Source of the DNA: Thermus tenuipuniceus
Lineage (GTDB): Bacteria > Deinococcota > Deinococci > Deinococcales > Thermaceae
NCBI RefSeq assembly: GCF_002964845.1
Contig: NZ_PRDA01000010.1
Span: 1 to 64,000, forward strand
Length of the DNA: 64,000 nucleotides
Reading direction: 5' to 3'
The position numbers were made by a program, and so were the translations under genes. The notes below the pieces were generated by a model. It saw only the letters and a list, made by a program, of their open reading frames with translations. It was not told the origin of the DNA and ran no database searches. This document shows positions 17,248-28,666 of the stretch, one piece after another. The stretch's first letter is position 1; each line of letters begins with the position of its first letter.

Positions 17248-18451
17248 GTCCCTCGAGTCCCCCCCTCAGGCCTTCTCCACGGACCCGTGGAAAACGCGGA
17301 TCGACCGGGCCTTTGCCCGTGCCCTCCTGATTCCCCTGGCCGTGTCCATTGGCCTTTTGGCGCTACTCCTGGGGGACACGGTCTACCGGAGCTTCTCCGT
17401 GCAGGTGGTGCGGGCCGATGAAGGCCCGGGAAAGACTTATCCCTTTGGGCTTTCCGCCAATGAGATCCTGCGACAAGAGCTCCTGGCCCGGGGTTATACC
17501 GAAGAGGAGATCAGCTCCTCCCTCCAAGACCCCACGGAGCGTCGGGTACTCCTTCTTCAGAACCGGGTGGAGCTCATGTGGAACACCCAAGACGGCCCCT
17601 TCCGCTACGTGGTCACCGGCCTCCGGGACGAGCGGGTGGAGGACTTTTCCCTGGCCGAGGGCCTGCGCCGCTGGAACGAGCTCAAGGCCAACCTAGGCGA
17701 GGGAGAACGGCTGGTCCTAAACCCCTGGCTCGACCAGAGCTTCCTGACCCGCCCACCTTCCCGCTCCCCCCTCACCGCGGGGATCGGCGTGGCCATCTGG
17801 GGAACGGCCTGGGTCCTCTCTCTGGCCCTCCTCATCGCCATACCCGTGGGGGTGGGGACCGCCATCCTCCTGGAGGAGTACCTGCGGGAAGGGACCCTCA
17901 ACCGCATCCTGGAGGTCAACCTCCGCAACCTGGCCGGGGTGCCCTCCATCGTCTACGGCCTCCTCGGCCTCGCCCTCTTCGTGCGGGAGTTCGGCCTTGG
18001 GCCCAGCATCCTGGCGGCCGCCCTCACTTTGGGCCTCTTGGGCATCCCGGTCATCGTGGTCACCTCCCGCGAGGCCCTGCGCGCGGTACCGGAGTCCCTG
18101 CGCCAAGCGGCCTTCGCCCTGGGAGCCACGCGCCGACAGGTAGTGTTCCGAGTGGTGGTGCCCGCGGCCTTGCCGGGCATGGTGACCGGGGTTATCCTTT
18201 CCGCCGCCCGCCTCATCGGCGAGGCGGCCCCCCCCCTCCTGGTGGGCGCCGCCGCTTACGTCCCTTTCTTCCCCAACGGCCCCATGTCGGAGTACACGGT
18301 GGTGCCGGTGCAGATTTACCTCTGGGTGTCCATGAACATCCCGGAGTTCAGCCGGGTGGCCGCTGCGGGCATCCTCGTCATGCTGGCCATGCTCTCGGGG
18401 CTCTACTTGATGGCCCTGTACCTCAGGAACCGGTTTAGGAGGGAATGGTGA
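17240..18451 (+). CDS. pstA: Phosphate ABC transporter permease with large periplasmic insert
   Basis: 403 residues, about 110 more than most PstA proteins. The first helix (residues about 27-48) is followed by roughly 125 mostly polar residues before the second helix near residue 180. This insert has no cysteine and must lie outside the membrane. The conserved permease part then follows: [20 protein letters not shown], the ATPase-contact loop [17 protein letters not shown], and [15 protein letters not shown]. The insert may modify docking of PstS or sensing of phosphate; this is inference. It overlaps pstC and pstB. Confidence 0.92.
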   Translation: MNRSLESPPQAFSTDPWKTRIDRAFARALLIPLAVSIGLLALLLGDTVYRSFSVQVVRADEGPGKTYPFGLSANEILRQELLARGYTEEEISSSLQDPTERRVLLLQNRVELMWNTQDGPFRYVVTGLRDERVEDFSLAEGLRRWNELKANLGEGERLVLNPWLDQSFLTRPPSRSPLTAGIGVAIWGTAWVLSLALLIAIPVGVGTAILLEEYLREGTLNRILEVNLRNLAGVPSIVYGLLGLALFVREFGLGPSILAAALTLGLLGIPVIVVTSREALRAVPESLRQAAFALGATRRQVVFRVVVPAALPGMVTGVILSAARLIGEAAPPLLVGAAAYVPFFPNGPMSEYTVVPVQIYLWVSMNIPEFSRVAAAGILVMLAMLSGLYLMALYLRNRFRREW

Positions 18452-19260
18452 GTCTGGAACTCCTGAAGGATCACGAAACCGTACGCTCGGCCCCCGTCAC
18501 CGAAGCCGAGGCCTTGGTGGACGTCCGCCGGCTGAACCTCTGGTACGGGAAGAAGCAGGCCCTTTACGATATCTCCGTCCGCTTTCCCCGCAACCAGATC
18601 ACGGCCATCATCGGCCCCTCGGGATGCGGCAAGAGCACCCTCCTTCGCTCTCTCAACCGCATGAACGACCTCGTCCCTGGGGTGCGGGTGGAAGGCGAGG
18701 TGCTCTACGAGGGGGTGAACATCTACGATCCCCGGGTGGACCCGGTGGCCGTGAGGCGGCAGATCGGCATGGTCTTCCAAAAGCCCAATCCCTTTCCCAA
18801 AACCATCTTCGAGAACGTGGCTTTCGGCCTGCGGCTTATGGGCTTCAAGGGGAGTGAGCTGGAGGACCGGGTGGTGGAAGCCTTGAAGCGGGCAGCCCTT
18901 TGGAACGAGGTGCAGGACCGCTTCCGGAAGGAAAGCGGGCTACGGCTCTCCGGTGGCCAGCAGCAGCGGCTCTGCATCGCCCGGGCTATCGCGGTGGAAC
19001 CGCCCCTGCTCCTCATGGACGAGCCCACCAGCGCCCTGGACCCCATCGCCACCCAGGCCATCGAGGACCTCATCACCGGGCTGAAGCAGCACTATACCGT
19101 GGTCATCGTGACCCACAACATGCAACAGGCCGCCCGGGTGTCCGACCGCACCCTCTTCATGCACCTCGGGGTTTTGGTGGAAGAGGGACCCACCGAACTG
19201 ATCTTCACCAAGCCCAAACACCCGTACACCGAGGCCTACATCACCGGCCGCTTCGGATAA
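18445..19260 (+). CDS. pstB: Phosphate ABC transporter ATPase
   Basis: 271 residues. Walker A is [14 protein letters not shown], the Q-loop is in [12 protein letters not shown], the signature is [15 protein letters not shown] and Walker B is [12 protein letters not shown], followed by the H-loop in [10 protein letters not shown]. The [15 protein letters not shown] stretch is characteristic of PstB. The first 25 residues are an extra N-terminal tail compared with short family members. The start overlaps the pstA stop. No phoU or two-component phosphate sensor follows; the next gene is an MFS transporter. Confidence 0.95.
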   Translation: MVSLELLKDHETVRSAPVTEAEALVDVRRLNLWYGKKQALYDISVRFPRNQITAIIGPSGCGKSTLLRSLNRMNDLVPGVRVEGEVLYEGVNIYDPRVDPVAVRRQIGMVFQKPNPFPKTIFENVAFGLRLMGFKGSELEDRVVEALKRAALWNEVQDRFRKESGLRLSGGQQQRLCIARAIAVEPPLLLMDEPTSALDPIATQAIEDLITGLKQHYTVVIVTHNMQQAARVSDRTLFMHLGVLVEEGPTELIFTKPKHPYTEAYITGRFG

Positions 19261-19270
19261 ACTCTAGGGC

Positions 19271-20443
19271 ATGTCCCCTGTAGGCCTCCTCTTCCTGACC
19301 CTTTTCAACAGCATCCTGGGGCTTTCCATCCTCTTCCCCATCCTGGGGCCTTTGGGCCGGGAGCTTGGGCTCACCGAGGTCCAGGTGGGTTTTTTCTCCA
19401 CTGGCTACGCCCTCATGCAGTTCCTCCTTTCGCCCCTCTGGGGGAGGCTGAGCGAGAAGGGCAGGAAGCCCATCCTCCTCCTGGGCATCCTGGGCTTTGC
19501 CGTGAGTTTCCTCCTCTTTGGCCTCTTTGCCCTCTTGGGCCAAAGGGGGCTGGTCTCCGCGGGCCTCCTCTTCCCCCTCCTCCTCCTGGCCCGGCTTCTT
19601 GGCGGGGCCTTCAGCTCTGCCACCCTACCCACCGCCCAAGCCTACGTGGCCGATATCACCGGGCGGGAGAACCGCACCGCGGGCATGGCCCTCTTGGGGG
19701 CCGCCTTCGGCCTGGCGGTCATCCTGGGGCCCGCCTTGGGGGCGGGGCTTGCCGCATGGTTTGGCCTCCTGGCCCCGGTGTTCTTTTCCTCCGGCATCGC
19801 TTTCCTCAACGCCCTTTTCGTGGCCCTGGTCCTGCCGGAGTCCAGGCCCCAGGGATTGCAGGAGGCAGGGCACCTTTCCCCCTGGGATGGACGGGTTTTT
19901 CCCCTTCTCCTCCTGGGGTTTTCCCTGAACCTTTCCGGGGTGGCCCTCGAGCAGACCATCGCCTTCTACTTCCAAGATCGCCTCGGGCTTTCGGGGGTGG
20001 AAACCGCCAGGAGCGTGGGGCTTGCCCTGGTGCTTTACGGGCTGGTGGCGGTCTTCATCCAGGGTTTCCTGGTTCGGCGCTTCTCCTGGCCGCCCCGAAC
20101 CCTCCTCCTCCTTGGGGTACCCGTGGGCATCCTGGGCTTTCTCCTTTTGGTGGTAGCCCAAGGCTTTCCCCTTTTGGCCCTGGGCCTAGCCCTGCAGGGG
20201 GCGGGGGCGGCCCTGGCGGGGCCGGGGGTTACCGCCGCCCTTTCCCTGGCCGTGGGGGAAGGGGAACAAGGCCTGGTGGCGGGCTTGAGCGCCTCCGCCC
20301 AGGCCCTGGGTAGGATGCTCGGGCCTGTTCTGGGTACTGGCCTCTACCGGCTTTCCCCTGAGGCCCCCTACCTCCTGGGGGCTGCCCTCCTCCTCATGGC
20401 CCTCCTCGCCCTTCCCTTCCTCTTTCGCCGGGCAAGGATCTAG
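19271..20443 (+). CDS. Major facilitator superfamily transporter
   Basis: 390 residues and 12 predicted membrane helices. Motif A in the loop after helix 2 is present as LLSPLWGRLSEKGRKPILLLG, which is close to the canonical G-x-L-x-D/E-R-x-G-R-R/K pattern. The second half of the protein has a similar layout. The family is proton-driven, and the sequence looks like the drug/metabolite efflux branch (DHA1-like), but the substrate is unknown. It starts 10 bases after pstB and its stop abuts the recF start, so it may be read through from the pst operon. Confidence 0.85.
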   Translation: MSPVGLLFLTLFNSILGLSILFPILGPLGRELGLTEVQVGFFSTGYALMQFLLSPLWGRLSEKGRKPILLLGILGFAVSFLLFGLFALLGQRGLVSAGLLFPLLLLARLLGGAFSSATLPTAQAYVADITGRENRTAGMALLGAAFGLAVILGPALGAGLAAWFGLLAPVFFSSGIAFLNALFVALVLPESRPQGLQEAGHLSPWDGRVFPLLLLGFSLNLSGVALEQTIAFYFQDRLGLSGVETARSVGLALVLYGLVAVFIQGFLVRRFSWPPRTLLLLGVPVGILGFLLLVVAQGFPLLALGLALQGAGAALAGPGVTAALSLAVGEGEQGLVAGLSASAQALGRMLGPVLGTGLYRLSPEAPYLLGAALLLMALLALPFLFRRARI

Positions 20444-21466
20444 ATGCAACTCCTCGTCCTCCGCCAGAGGAACTTCCGCAACCTGGCCTTCTCGGCCTTC
20501 CAACCCCCTCAGGGCCTTTTCGCCCTGGTGGGAGGGAACGCCCAGGGGAAGACCAGCTTGCTCCTCGGCATCCACCTGGCCCTTGGAGGCGAGGTCCGGG
20601 CCTCCTTGGCCGACCTGATCCGTTTCGGGGAGGAGGAAGCCTGGCTGCAGGCGGAGGTGGAAACCGAGCTGGGTCTATACCGGATCGAGCAACGGCTGAG
20701 GCCGGAGGGAAGGGAGATCGTGCTGAACGAGAAGGCGGTGAGCCTAAGGGTCCTTCACGAGCTTCCGGGCTCGGTCCTGGTCCTGCCTGAGGACGTGGAG
20801 GTGGTGCTGGGGAGCCGGGAGGAGAGGCGGGCCTTTCTGGATCGCCTGATCGGGCGCTTCTCCCGCCGGTACGCCGCCCTCCTTTCCGCTTACGAAAAGG
20901 CTCTACGCCAGCGAAACGCCCTTTTGAAGGCCGGGGGGAACGGGCTTTCCGTATGGGATCAGGAGCTGGCCCGCTACGGCACAGAGATCATGGCCTTCCG
21001 AAGGCGCTTCTTAAAGCGGTTCTTGCCCATATTCCAATCCGTCCACCGGAGCCTGGCCCCGGGGGAGGTGGGGCTTCTTCTGGAGGAAACCGCCCCGGGG
21101 GATCTCCTCGAGGCCCTAAGGGCCCGGAGGGAAGAGGAGCTGGCCCGGGGGCAGACCCTGGTGGGCCCCCACCGCGACGACCTGGTCTTCCTGCTTTCAG
21201 GCCGGCCGGTCCAACGCTTTGGAAGCCGGGGGGAAGCCAAAGGGGTGGCCCTGGCCCTGCGCCTGGCCGAGCATCGCCTGCTTTCCGAGCACCATGGGGA
21301 AGCCCCCCTTCTCCTGGTGGACGAGTGGAGCGAGGAGCTGGACGAGGGCAAACGGCAGGCGGTTCTGGCCTACACCCGCACCCTACCTCAGGCCATCCTG
21401 GCGGGGCTTTGGGCCCCCGAGGGGGTCCCGGTATGCTGGGTGGAAGGAGGGGTGGTCCTATGCTGA
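20444..21466 (+). CDS. recF: DNA replication and repair protein RecF
   Basis: 340 residues, an SMC-like ABC ATPase that loads RecA on gapped DNA together with RecO and RecR. Walker A is LVGGNAQGKTSLLLG. The N-terminal LRQRNFRNL is a family hallmark. VGPHRDDLVFLLSG and the Walker B region LLLVDEWSEELDEGKRQAV (normally DDV/IxxELD) are present in the C-terminal part. The ATG starts directly after the stop of the MFS gene. In many bacteria recF sits beside dnaA and dnaN; here its partner is a DciA-like gene. Confidence 0.92.
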   Translation: MQLLVLRQRNFRNLAFSAFQPPQGLFALVGGNAQGKTSLLLGIHLALGGEVRASLADLIRFGEEEAWLQAEVETELGLYRIEQRLRPEGREIVLNEKAVSLRVLHELPGSVLVLPEDVEVVLGSREERRAFLDRLIGRFSRRYAALLSAYEKALRQRNALLKAGGNGLSVWDQELARYGTEIMAFRRRFLKRFLPIFQSVHRSLAPGEVGLLLEETAPGDLLEALRARREEELARGQTLVGPHRDDLVFLLSGRPVQRFGSRGEAKGVALALRLAEHRLLSEHHGEAPLLLVDEWSEELDEGKRQAVLAYTRTLPQAILAGLWAPEGVPVCWVEGGVVLC

Positions 21467-21485
21467 CCCTTCCGGGAGGATGGGC

Positions 21486-22247
21486 ATGCCCTGGCGGCTT
21501 AAGGAGGTGATCCCCGAGGCCCTCAAGAGGGCCGGGGGGAAGGAAAAGCTGAAGCGGGGTCTGGTGCTGGCCGCCTGGCGGGAGGTGGTGGGCAAGGAGC
21601 TTGCCCGGCTCAGCCAGCCCCTGACCCTCGAGGAGGGTGCCCTCACCGTGCGTGTGGCGGACCCCGTCACCGCCCACCAGCTCACCTATAGCCGCCTGGC
21701 CCTTTTGCGACGCTACGAGGAGCGGTTTCCAGGGGTGGTGAAGGAGATCCGCTTCGTGGTGGGGCCCCTGGAGAAGGAACCAGAGGCCCCCAAAACCCCG
21801 GGAAACCCCGAGCGCCTCCTATGGGCAAGCCGCCGAGCCTTGGAGCTGGCGGAAAAAGCCCCCCTGGAGCTACGGGAAAAGGTAGCCCGGGCCGCCCTGG
21901 CCCTTTTGCAAAAGGATCGGGGCGAGCCCTGCCCCATCTGCGGAAGCCCTAGCCCCAAGCATCCCTGCCCCACCTGCCGCCGCCTTCTGGAAAGCCCCTG
22001 GGTGCGCAAGGAGGCGGAGCGCCTCAAGCGGGGCCGGCCCACGAGCCTCGAGGGGGAAGCCCTCCTAGTGGCCCGGCACCTGGCCAGACAATCTCTTCTA
22101 AGCGAGATGGAAGCCCTTTACCCCCAGGCCTTACGGGACGAATCCCTTCGTCCCCTTCTCCGGGACCTGGCCCAGCGCTTCCAGACCCTCTTTCCCGGGG
22201 AAACCCTCCCCGAGGCGGTGCGGAGCCTCCTCGCCAAGGAAGCCTAA
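21486..22247 (+). CDS. DciA-like (DUF721) protein with C-terminal zinc ribbon
   Basis: 253 residues. The first 95 residues match the DUF721/DciA domain (MPWRLKEVIPEALKR, LVLAAWREVVGKELARLS, GALTVRVADPVTAHQLTY). DciA loads the replicative helicase in bacteria that lack DnaC. Beyond the usual domain there is an extension with a CPIC-x8-CPTC double knuckle near residue 150 and a basic helical tail, a likely zinc ribbon for DNA or protein contact. GGGAGG lies 6 bases ahead of the ATG at 21486, while the ATG at 21480 touches it. It follows recF by 19 bases. Confidence 0.82.
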   Translation: MPWRLKEVIPEALKRAGGKEKLKRGLVLAAWREVVGKELARLSQPLTLEEGALTVRVADPVTAHQLTYSRLALLRRYEERFPGVVKEIRFVVGPLEKEPEAPKTPGNPERLLWASRRALELAEKAPLELREKVARAALALLQKDRGEPCPICGSPSPKHPCPTCRRLLESPWVRKEAERLKRGRPTSLEGEALLVARHLARQSLLSEMEALYPQALRDESLRPLLRDLAQRFQTLFPGETLPEAVRSLLAKEA

Positions 22248-22274
22248 AGCCCATCAAATAAGCCCTCAAATCAT

Positions 22275-22307
22275 CTTCCCCCCCTCGCTACCGAGGGGGG
22301 AAGTTTT
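22275..22307. terminator. Strong bidirectional hairpin after the DciA gene and tRNA operon
   Basis: CTTCCCCCC-TCG pairs with CGAGGGGGGAAG, followed by TTTTGTG on the + strand. It terminates the recF-dciA transcript, and from the other side lies about 12 bases beyond tRNA-Val, so it may also end the tRNA operon. Confidence 0.75.
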
Positions 22308-22319
22308 GTGTTCCCATCG

Positions 22320-22396
22320 TGGTGGGCGGCAGAGGATTTGAACCTCTGACCTCTCGCTTGTAAGGCGAGCGCTCTGACCGGCTGAGCTAGCCGCCC
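22320..22396 (-). tRNA. tRNA-Val (anticodon TAC)
   Basis: 77 nt including an encoded CCA. The acceptor stem is GGGCGGC/GCCGCCC. The anticodon loop is CTTACAA on a CTCGC/GCGAG stem, so the anticodon is TAC. The T arm is AGAGGTTCAAATCCTCT. It is the third gene of a Lys-Glu-Val operon. Confidence 0.97.
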
Positions 22397-22397
22397 G

Positions 22398-22472
22398 TGG
22401 TGACCCCAGGGGGAATCGAACCCCCGTTTCGGCCTTGAGAGGGCCGCGTCCTGACCGCTAGACGATGGGGCC
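22398..22472 (-). tRNA. tRNA-Glu (anticodon CTC)
   Basis: 75 nt including an encoded CCA. The acceptor stem GGCCCCA/TGGGGTC contains one G-T pair. The anticodon loop is CTCTCAA, so the anticodon is CTC. The T arm contains GGTTCGATTCC. One base separates it from tRNA-Val. Confidence 0.97.
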
Positions 22473-22476
22473 TCGG

Positions 22477-22552
22477 TGGTGGGCCGTGCAGGATTCGAAC
22501 CTGCGACCTACCGATTAAAAGTCGGTTGCTCTGCCAGCTGAGCTAACGGCCC
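22477..22552 (-). tRNA. tRNA-Lys (anticodon TTT)
   Basis: 76 nt including an encoded CCA. The acceptor stem is GGGCCGT/ACGGCCC. The anticodon loop is CTTTTAA on an ACCGA/TCGGT stem, so the anticodon is TTT. The T arm is GCAGGTTCGAATCCTGC. First gene of the operon; U34 is an expected MnmA substrate. Confidence 0.97.
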
Positions 22553-22565
22553 AACAGCCTTAGTG

Positions 22566-22594
22566 ATTATAGGCGAAGAAGGGAAGCATGTCCA
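22566..22594 (-). promoter_or_regulatory. Promoter of the tRNA operon
   Basis: TGGACA (22589-22594), a 17-bp spacer and TATAAT (22566-22571) on the minus strand. A start about 7 bases downstream leaves a very short leader before tRNA-Lys. This is the best sigma-A match in the window along with groES. Confidence 0.85.
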
Positions 22595-22603
22595 GGGCAA
22601 GGC

Positions 22604-23305
22604 CTAGCCAAGCCCCCTTAGGCGTTCCATAAACCTCAGGCCAAGGGTTTCCTCCCGGGCCCTTCGCTTTAGGCCCTCGAGGTCCAATGGCCTCCTCGCC
22701 ACCGCCTCCAGGGCCACCTTGGGCAGGAGAGCTGCCTCCAAGAAGGCGAAAAAGGCCTCGTCGGCCCAAGGGGGGACCCAGGCCCCGCTGCGGCAGAGGA
22801 ACACCCGCTGGAAGATCCCTTCCACTGGCCCCCCAGGATCCTTGACCCTCTCCACAGGAACCGAGGGCTCGGGTTCCAGAGAAGGATCGCGCCAGGAAGG
22901 GTAGAAAACCCTAAGCCTGGCCCCTTGGCGGGCGTAATAGACCATCCAGTCGTCGCAGGCAGGCTCCTCCCCCAAAGGGCGGTAGCCTGCGTCGTGATGG
23001 GCGTCGAAAAGGACCACCTCCTCCACCCCCTCCCTCACCTCCGGGTGAAAGGCCAGCGCGTTGGAGTCCGCGTAGTAAAGCACCGCTCCCGGGGCGAAGG
23101 CAAACCGCTCCCAAAACCCTTCCCAGCCCCGTGCCTTGGGCAAGGGAAGGCCCCGCAGGAGAAAGGCCAGAGCCCTGCGCTCCCACACTTCGCCCAGGTA
23201 ATAGGGGGTTTCAAAGTGGGCCCAGGCGTGAAGGGGGGCCAAAGGATCCTTAGGGTCTTGGGGTACGGGGAAAAAGTAATCAAAATCCACCACCAAAAGG
23301 CGCAT
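22604..23305 (-). CDS. Unknown protein with DFDYF and DAHHD motifs
   Basis: 233 residues from the ATG at 23305. I do not recognise the family. Two acidic clusters stand out: VVDFDYF (residues 5-11) and VVLFDAHHDAGY (D101-x-H-H-D105), followed by CDDW at 117-120. Asp-x-His-x-Asp sets in this arrangement bind metal in the arginase/deacetylase fold and in UPF0489-like proteins, so a metallohydrolase of that type is possible but unproven. No signal peptide. Longer in-frame starts exist up to 23368 but would run through the oxidase terminator. It lies between the tRNA operon and the oxidase operon on the same strand. Confidence 0.65.
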   Translation of the reverse strand: MRLLVVDFDYFFPVPQDPKDPLAPLHAWAHFETPYYLGEVWERRALAFLLRGLPLPKARGWEGFWERFAFAPGAVLYYADSNALAFHPEVREGVEEVVLFDAHHDAGYRPLGEEPACDDWMVYYARQGARLRVFYPSWRDPSLEPEPSVPVERVKDPGGPVEGIFQRVFLCRSGAWVPPWADEAFFAFLEAALLPKVALEAVARRPLDLEGLKRRAREETLGLRFMERLRGLG

Positions 23306-23327
23306 CCCTTCCCACATAGATAGCAAA

Positions 23328-23350
23328 GCCCCCGCCCAAAAGGCGGGGGC
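23328..23350 (-). terminator. Terminator of the oxidase operon
   Basis: A GCCCCCGCC/GGCGGGGGC stem with a short loop, 15 bases beyond the caaA stop, followed on the minus strand by CTTTGCT. The T run is short. Confidence 0.65.
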
Positions 23351-23364
23351 CAAGACCAAGGGGA

Positions 23365-25743
<2,379 letters not shown>

Positions 25744-25753
25744 CTAAACCTCC

Positions 25754-26767
25754 CTAGAACTTGGGCAGGGCCTTGAAGTCCAAGCCCTCCACCTTCAAGC
25801 CGTCCAAGTAACGGACCAGGGCGTCCAGCTCCTGTTCGGAGAGCTGGGGGAAACCAGGCATTTTGCTTCCTGGCTTCATGGAAAGGGGATCCCGGATCCA
25901 GGCCTTTAGGGTACCCGGGGTATAGTCCACGATGCCTGCCGCCAGGCTGGTGCGGTTGCCCATAAAGGCCAGCTCGGGGCCGATAACCGCAGGGGGCATC
26001 TTGCCCTGGACCGAGTGGCAGGCCATGCAGTTCTGCTGGAACACCTGCTGCCCCTGGGCATCGGCCACGGGAGGGGTGTACGCCTGAGCCGCTTGGGCGA
26101 AGCGCTCAAAGTCCTCCTGGGACAGGACGATTACCCGGAAGAGCATGCGGGCGTGGCTAGGCCCACAGAGCTCCGCGCAAAAGCCGTAGTACACGCCGGG
26201 CTTTTCCGGTGTGAAGTGAAGAAGGGTCTTTTGTCCCGGAATGGCATCCCGCTTGCCCGCAAGCCCCGGCACCCAGAAGGAGTGGATCACGTCCTTTGAG
26301 GTAATTTCCAGCTCCACGGGAACCCCAGCGGGCAGGATGAGCTCGTTGGAGTTGCGGAAGCCCAGCTCGGGGTAGTTGAAGTCCCACCAGAACTGGTAGC
26401 CCGTCACCTCCACCTTCATGGCCCCGGGGATGGGCTTGTTCACCAGGATCAGGCTTCGGGCGGTGAGGCCGAAGAGGACGAAGATAATGAGGATGGGGAT
26501 CACCGTCCAGACTACTTCCAACCGGTCATTGCCGTGGAACTGGGGTGGCTCCCCTTCCCGGCCAGGTTTGGCGCGGAACTTCCAGGTAACGTAGGCCAGA
26601 GCCCCAGCCACTACCCCGAAGACGAGCACGGAAAAGACCAAGACCCAGATCAGGAGGAAGTTGGTCTCCCGGTTAAAGGCGGACACCGGATGGGTGATGG
26701 CCACCCGGTGGGCCTCCTGGGCTAGGGCCAATCCTAAGGTACCAAGCGCCGCCACAACTCTTTTCAT
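25754..26767 (-). CDS. caaB: Cytochrome c oxidase subunit II fused to cytochrome c
   Basis: 337 residues. A signal or anchor segment and a second membrane helix (residues about 40-100) precede the periplasmic CuA domain. Its ligands are in FCAELCGPSHARML (two Cys, His, Met) and in the upstream DVIHSFWVPGL histidine. A c-type heme domain is fused at the C-terminus, with heme attachment CMACH and a later Met-containing stretch KPGSKMPGF. It accepts electrons from soluble cytochrome c552 and passes them via CuA to subunit I. CuA assembly normally needs Sco and PCuAC, both encoded at 57.3-58.3 kb. Confidence 0.95.
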   Translation of the reverse strand: MKRVVAALGTLGLALAQEAHRVAITHPVSAFNRETNFLLIWVLVFSVLVFGVVAGALAYVTWKFRAKPGREGEPPQFHGNDRLEVVWTVIPILIIFVLFGLTARSLILVNKPIPGAMKVEVTGYQFWWDFNYPELGFRNSNELILPAGVPVELEITSKDVIHSFWVPGLAGKRDAIPGQKTLLHFTPEKPGVYYGFCAELCGPSHARMLFRVIVLSQEDFERFAQAAQAYTPPVADAQGQQVFQQNCMACHSVQGKMPPAVIGPELAFMGNRTSLAAGIVDYTPGTLKAWIRDPLSMKPGSKMPGFPQLSEQELDALVRYLDGLKVEGLDFKALPKF

Positions 26768-26779
26768 CCGCTTCCCTCC

Positions 26780-28603
26780 CTAAAGTACCCGGTCCACCGC
26801 CATGGCCACGAACAAGAGGGCCAGGTAGAGCATGGAGTATTTATACAGCGAAACCGCCGTCCTCCGCTCGGGCTGGCGGTAGAGGGCAAGGCTCTTAAGG
26901 ATAAGCAAAGCATTAAGGGTGAGACTAAAGAAGAAGTAAACGAGGCCAAGCTCCCCCAAAAGGAGGGGCATGAGGGAGATTAGGGCGGTAAGCACCGCAT
27001 AGAGAGCGATCTGCATCACCGTCACCCTCTCCCCCAAAACCACGGGCAGCATGGGTACCCCCACGGCCCGGTAATCCTCCTGGATCATGAGGGCCAAGGC
27101 CCAGAAGTGCACCGGGGTCCAGAAGAAGATGAGGGCGAAGAGATACCAGGCGAAGAGGCTGAGCTCGCCCGTCACCGCCGCCCAGCCCACCAGGGGGGGA
27201 AAGGCCCCCGCCGCCCCACCGATGACGATGTTCTGCCAGGTGCGCCGCTTGAGATAAAGGGTGTAGACCAACACATACCAGATAAGGCCCATAAGGGCCA
27301 GGGTGGCCGTGAGGAGGTTCGCCCCCCACCAGAGGAGCAGGAAGGAAAAGAGGGCCAGGGCAAAGGCAAAAAGGAGGGCGTCCCGGCTGGAGATGCGCTG
27401 CGTGACCGTGGGCCTTCTGGCGGTGCGGCGCATGCGGGCGTCGATATCCCGGTCCACCACCATGTTGATGGCGTTGGCCGCTCCCGCCATCATGTAGCCT
27501 CCCAGGGCCACCACCAGGAAGAGGCCCGTGCCAGGCCAGCCCTTGGCGGCGATGAGCATGGCGAAGAGGGTGGTGAAGAGAAGCAGGCTGATGACCCGCG
27601 GCTTAGTGAGGGCCAGGTAGTCCTTCCAGGTGGCGCCGCCCGTGCCCCGGTGTACCTCCTGGGTCCCGGTACCCTCCCCCAGCTCCACCTGCCGGGCCCC
27701 GCGGGCCAGGGCCGCCCCCGCCAGGAGAACGAAGATGAGCCAGACGGCATAGGCCAAAAAGAGGTGGACGATCTGCATCCAGACCGGGGCTTTGAGCCAC
27801 ACGTTCACCAACCCGGCCAAAAGCTGGACCCCGTAGAGGTAGGCGAGACCGTTGGCAAAGCGCTGGGTATGAGAGGAGGGGCGAAGGTGGGCCACCAGGT
27901 ACCCGGCGAAAACCACGTAAAGCCCCACGCTCACCGCGATGAGGGGGTGGAGGACCCTAAGGCGCACCAGGAAGTGCTCGCCCGGGGTCAGGGAGCGCTC
28001 CAGGGCCTCGAGGGTGTTCCGGACGGGGAAAAGAAGGTCGCCCAAAGCGGTCACCGCCCCGCTCATCCCCAGGAAGAGCAAGGCCAGAAGTCCCAGGAGC
28101 AGGGCCGCCCCCACCGCACCCTGCCCCCTAAGGCGCAAGGGAGCCCCTCCAGAGGCCCACCAGGCGGTGAGGGCCAGGGAGGCCAGGAGGAAATAGGTGT
28201 TGGCCAGGTGGACCATCTGCACCACGGCCCGCTCCGCACTGACGTTGTGCGCCGTCCAGCCGAAGAGGACCAGGGAAGCCCCTACCAGGCTCTCCGTCAC
28301 CATGAACAGGAAGGAAAGGCCGGCCCCCAGGCGAGCGGGGTGCCCCTTGGGAAGGAGGCGCAAGGCCAAGAGGAGGAGAAGGAGAACAGAGAGGAAGGCG
28401 AGCCCGGAGGTCACCCGGTGGGTGAACTCGATGAGGGTCTCCACCTGCGGGCTCCGGGGAATGATCTCCCCATTGCAGGTGGGCCAGTGGGAGCCGCACC
28501 CCGCCCCCGACCCCGTGGCCCGCACGTAAGCCCCCCAGAGGGCCACCAGGATGTTCCACCCCAAGACTCCCCAGGCGTAACGGCTAAACCAAGCTTGGCT
28601 CAT
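26780..28603 (-). CDS. ctaAB: Fused heme A synthase and heme O synthase
   Basis: 607 residues. The N-terminal half is CtaA-like, oxidising the heme O methyl group; it shows [18 protein letters not shown] with its cysteine pair and the heme-ligand histidines in [13 protein letters not shown] and in HLANTYFLL. The C-terminal half (about 320-607) is CtaB, a UbiA-type farnesyltransferase that turns protoheme into heme O, with the Mg-binding aspartates in [19 protein letters not shown]. Both halves are integral membrane domains. The ATG at 28603 is chosen; an upstream ATG at 28696 lies across the regulatory region. It is the first gene of the oxidase operon, so cofactor and apoenzyme are produced together. 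The fusion is known from other Thermus. Confidence 0.93.
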   Translation of the reverse strand: MSQAWFSRYAWGVLGWNILVALWGAYVRATGSGAGCGSHWPTCNGEIIPRSPQVETLIEFTHRVTSGLAFLSVLLLLLLALRLLPKGHPARLGAGLSFLFMVTESLVGASLVLFGWTAHNVSAERAVVQMVHLANTYFLLASLALTAWWASGGAPLRLRGQGAVGAALLLGLLALLFLGMSGAVTALGDLLFPVRNTLEALERSLTPGEHFLVRLRVLHPLIAVSVGLYVVFAGYLVAHLRPSSHTQRFANGLAYLYGVQLLAGLVNVWLKAPVWMQIVHLFLAYAVWLIFVLLAGAALARGARQVELGEGTGTQEVHRGTGGATWKDYLALTKPRVISLLLFTTLFAMLIAAKGWPGTGLFLVVALGGYMMAGAANAINMVVDRDIDARMRRTARRPTVTQRISSRDALLFAFALALFSFLLLWWGANLLTATLALMGLIWYVLVYTLYLKRRTWQNIVIGGAAGAFPPLVGWAAVTGELSLFAWYLFALIFFWTPVHFWALALMIQEDYRAVGVPMLPVVLGERVTVMQIALYAVLTALISLMPLLLGELGLVYFFFSLTLNALLILKSLALYRQPERRTAVSLYKYSMLYLALLFVAMAVDRVL

Positions 28604-28666
28604 AGGACACCCGTCCCCCAGACGGTAGTGCTTACCATTCTGCCAGAAGACCTCCTCCAGGGGTGA

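Noticed and set aside
27107-28666. 519-residue frame on + across ctaAB
   Set aside because: Antisense of a membrane protein; reads as charged low-complexity sequence with no family signature.
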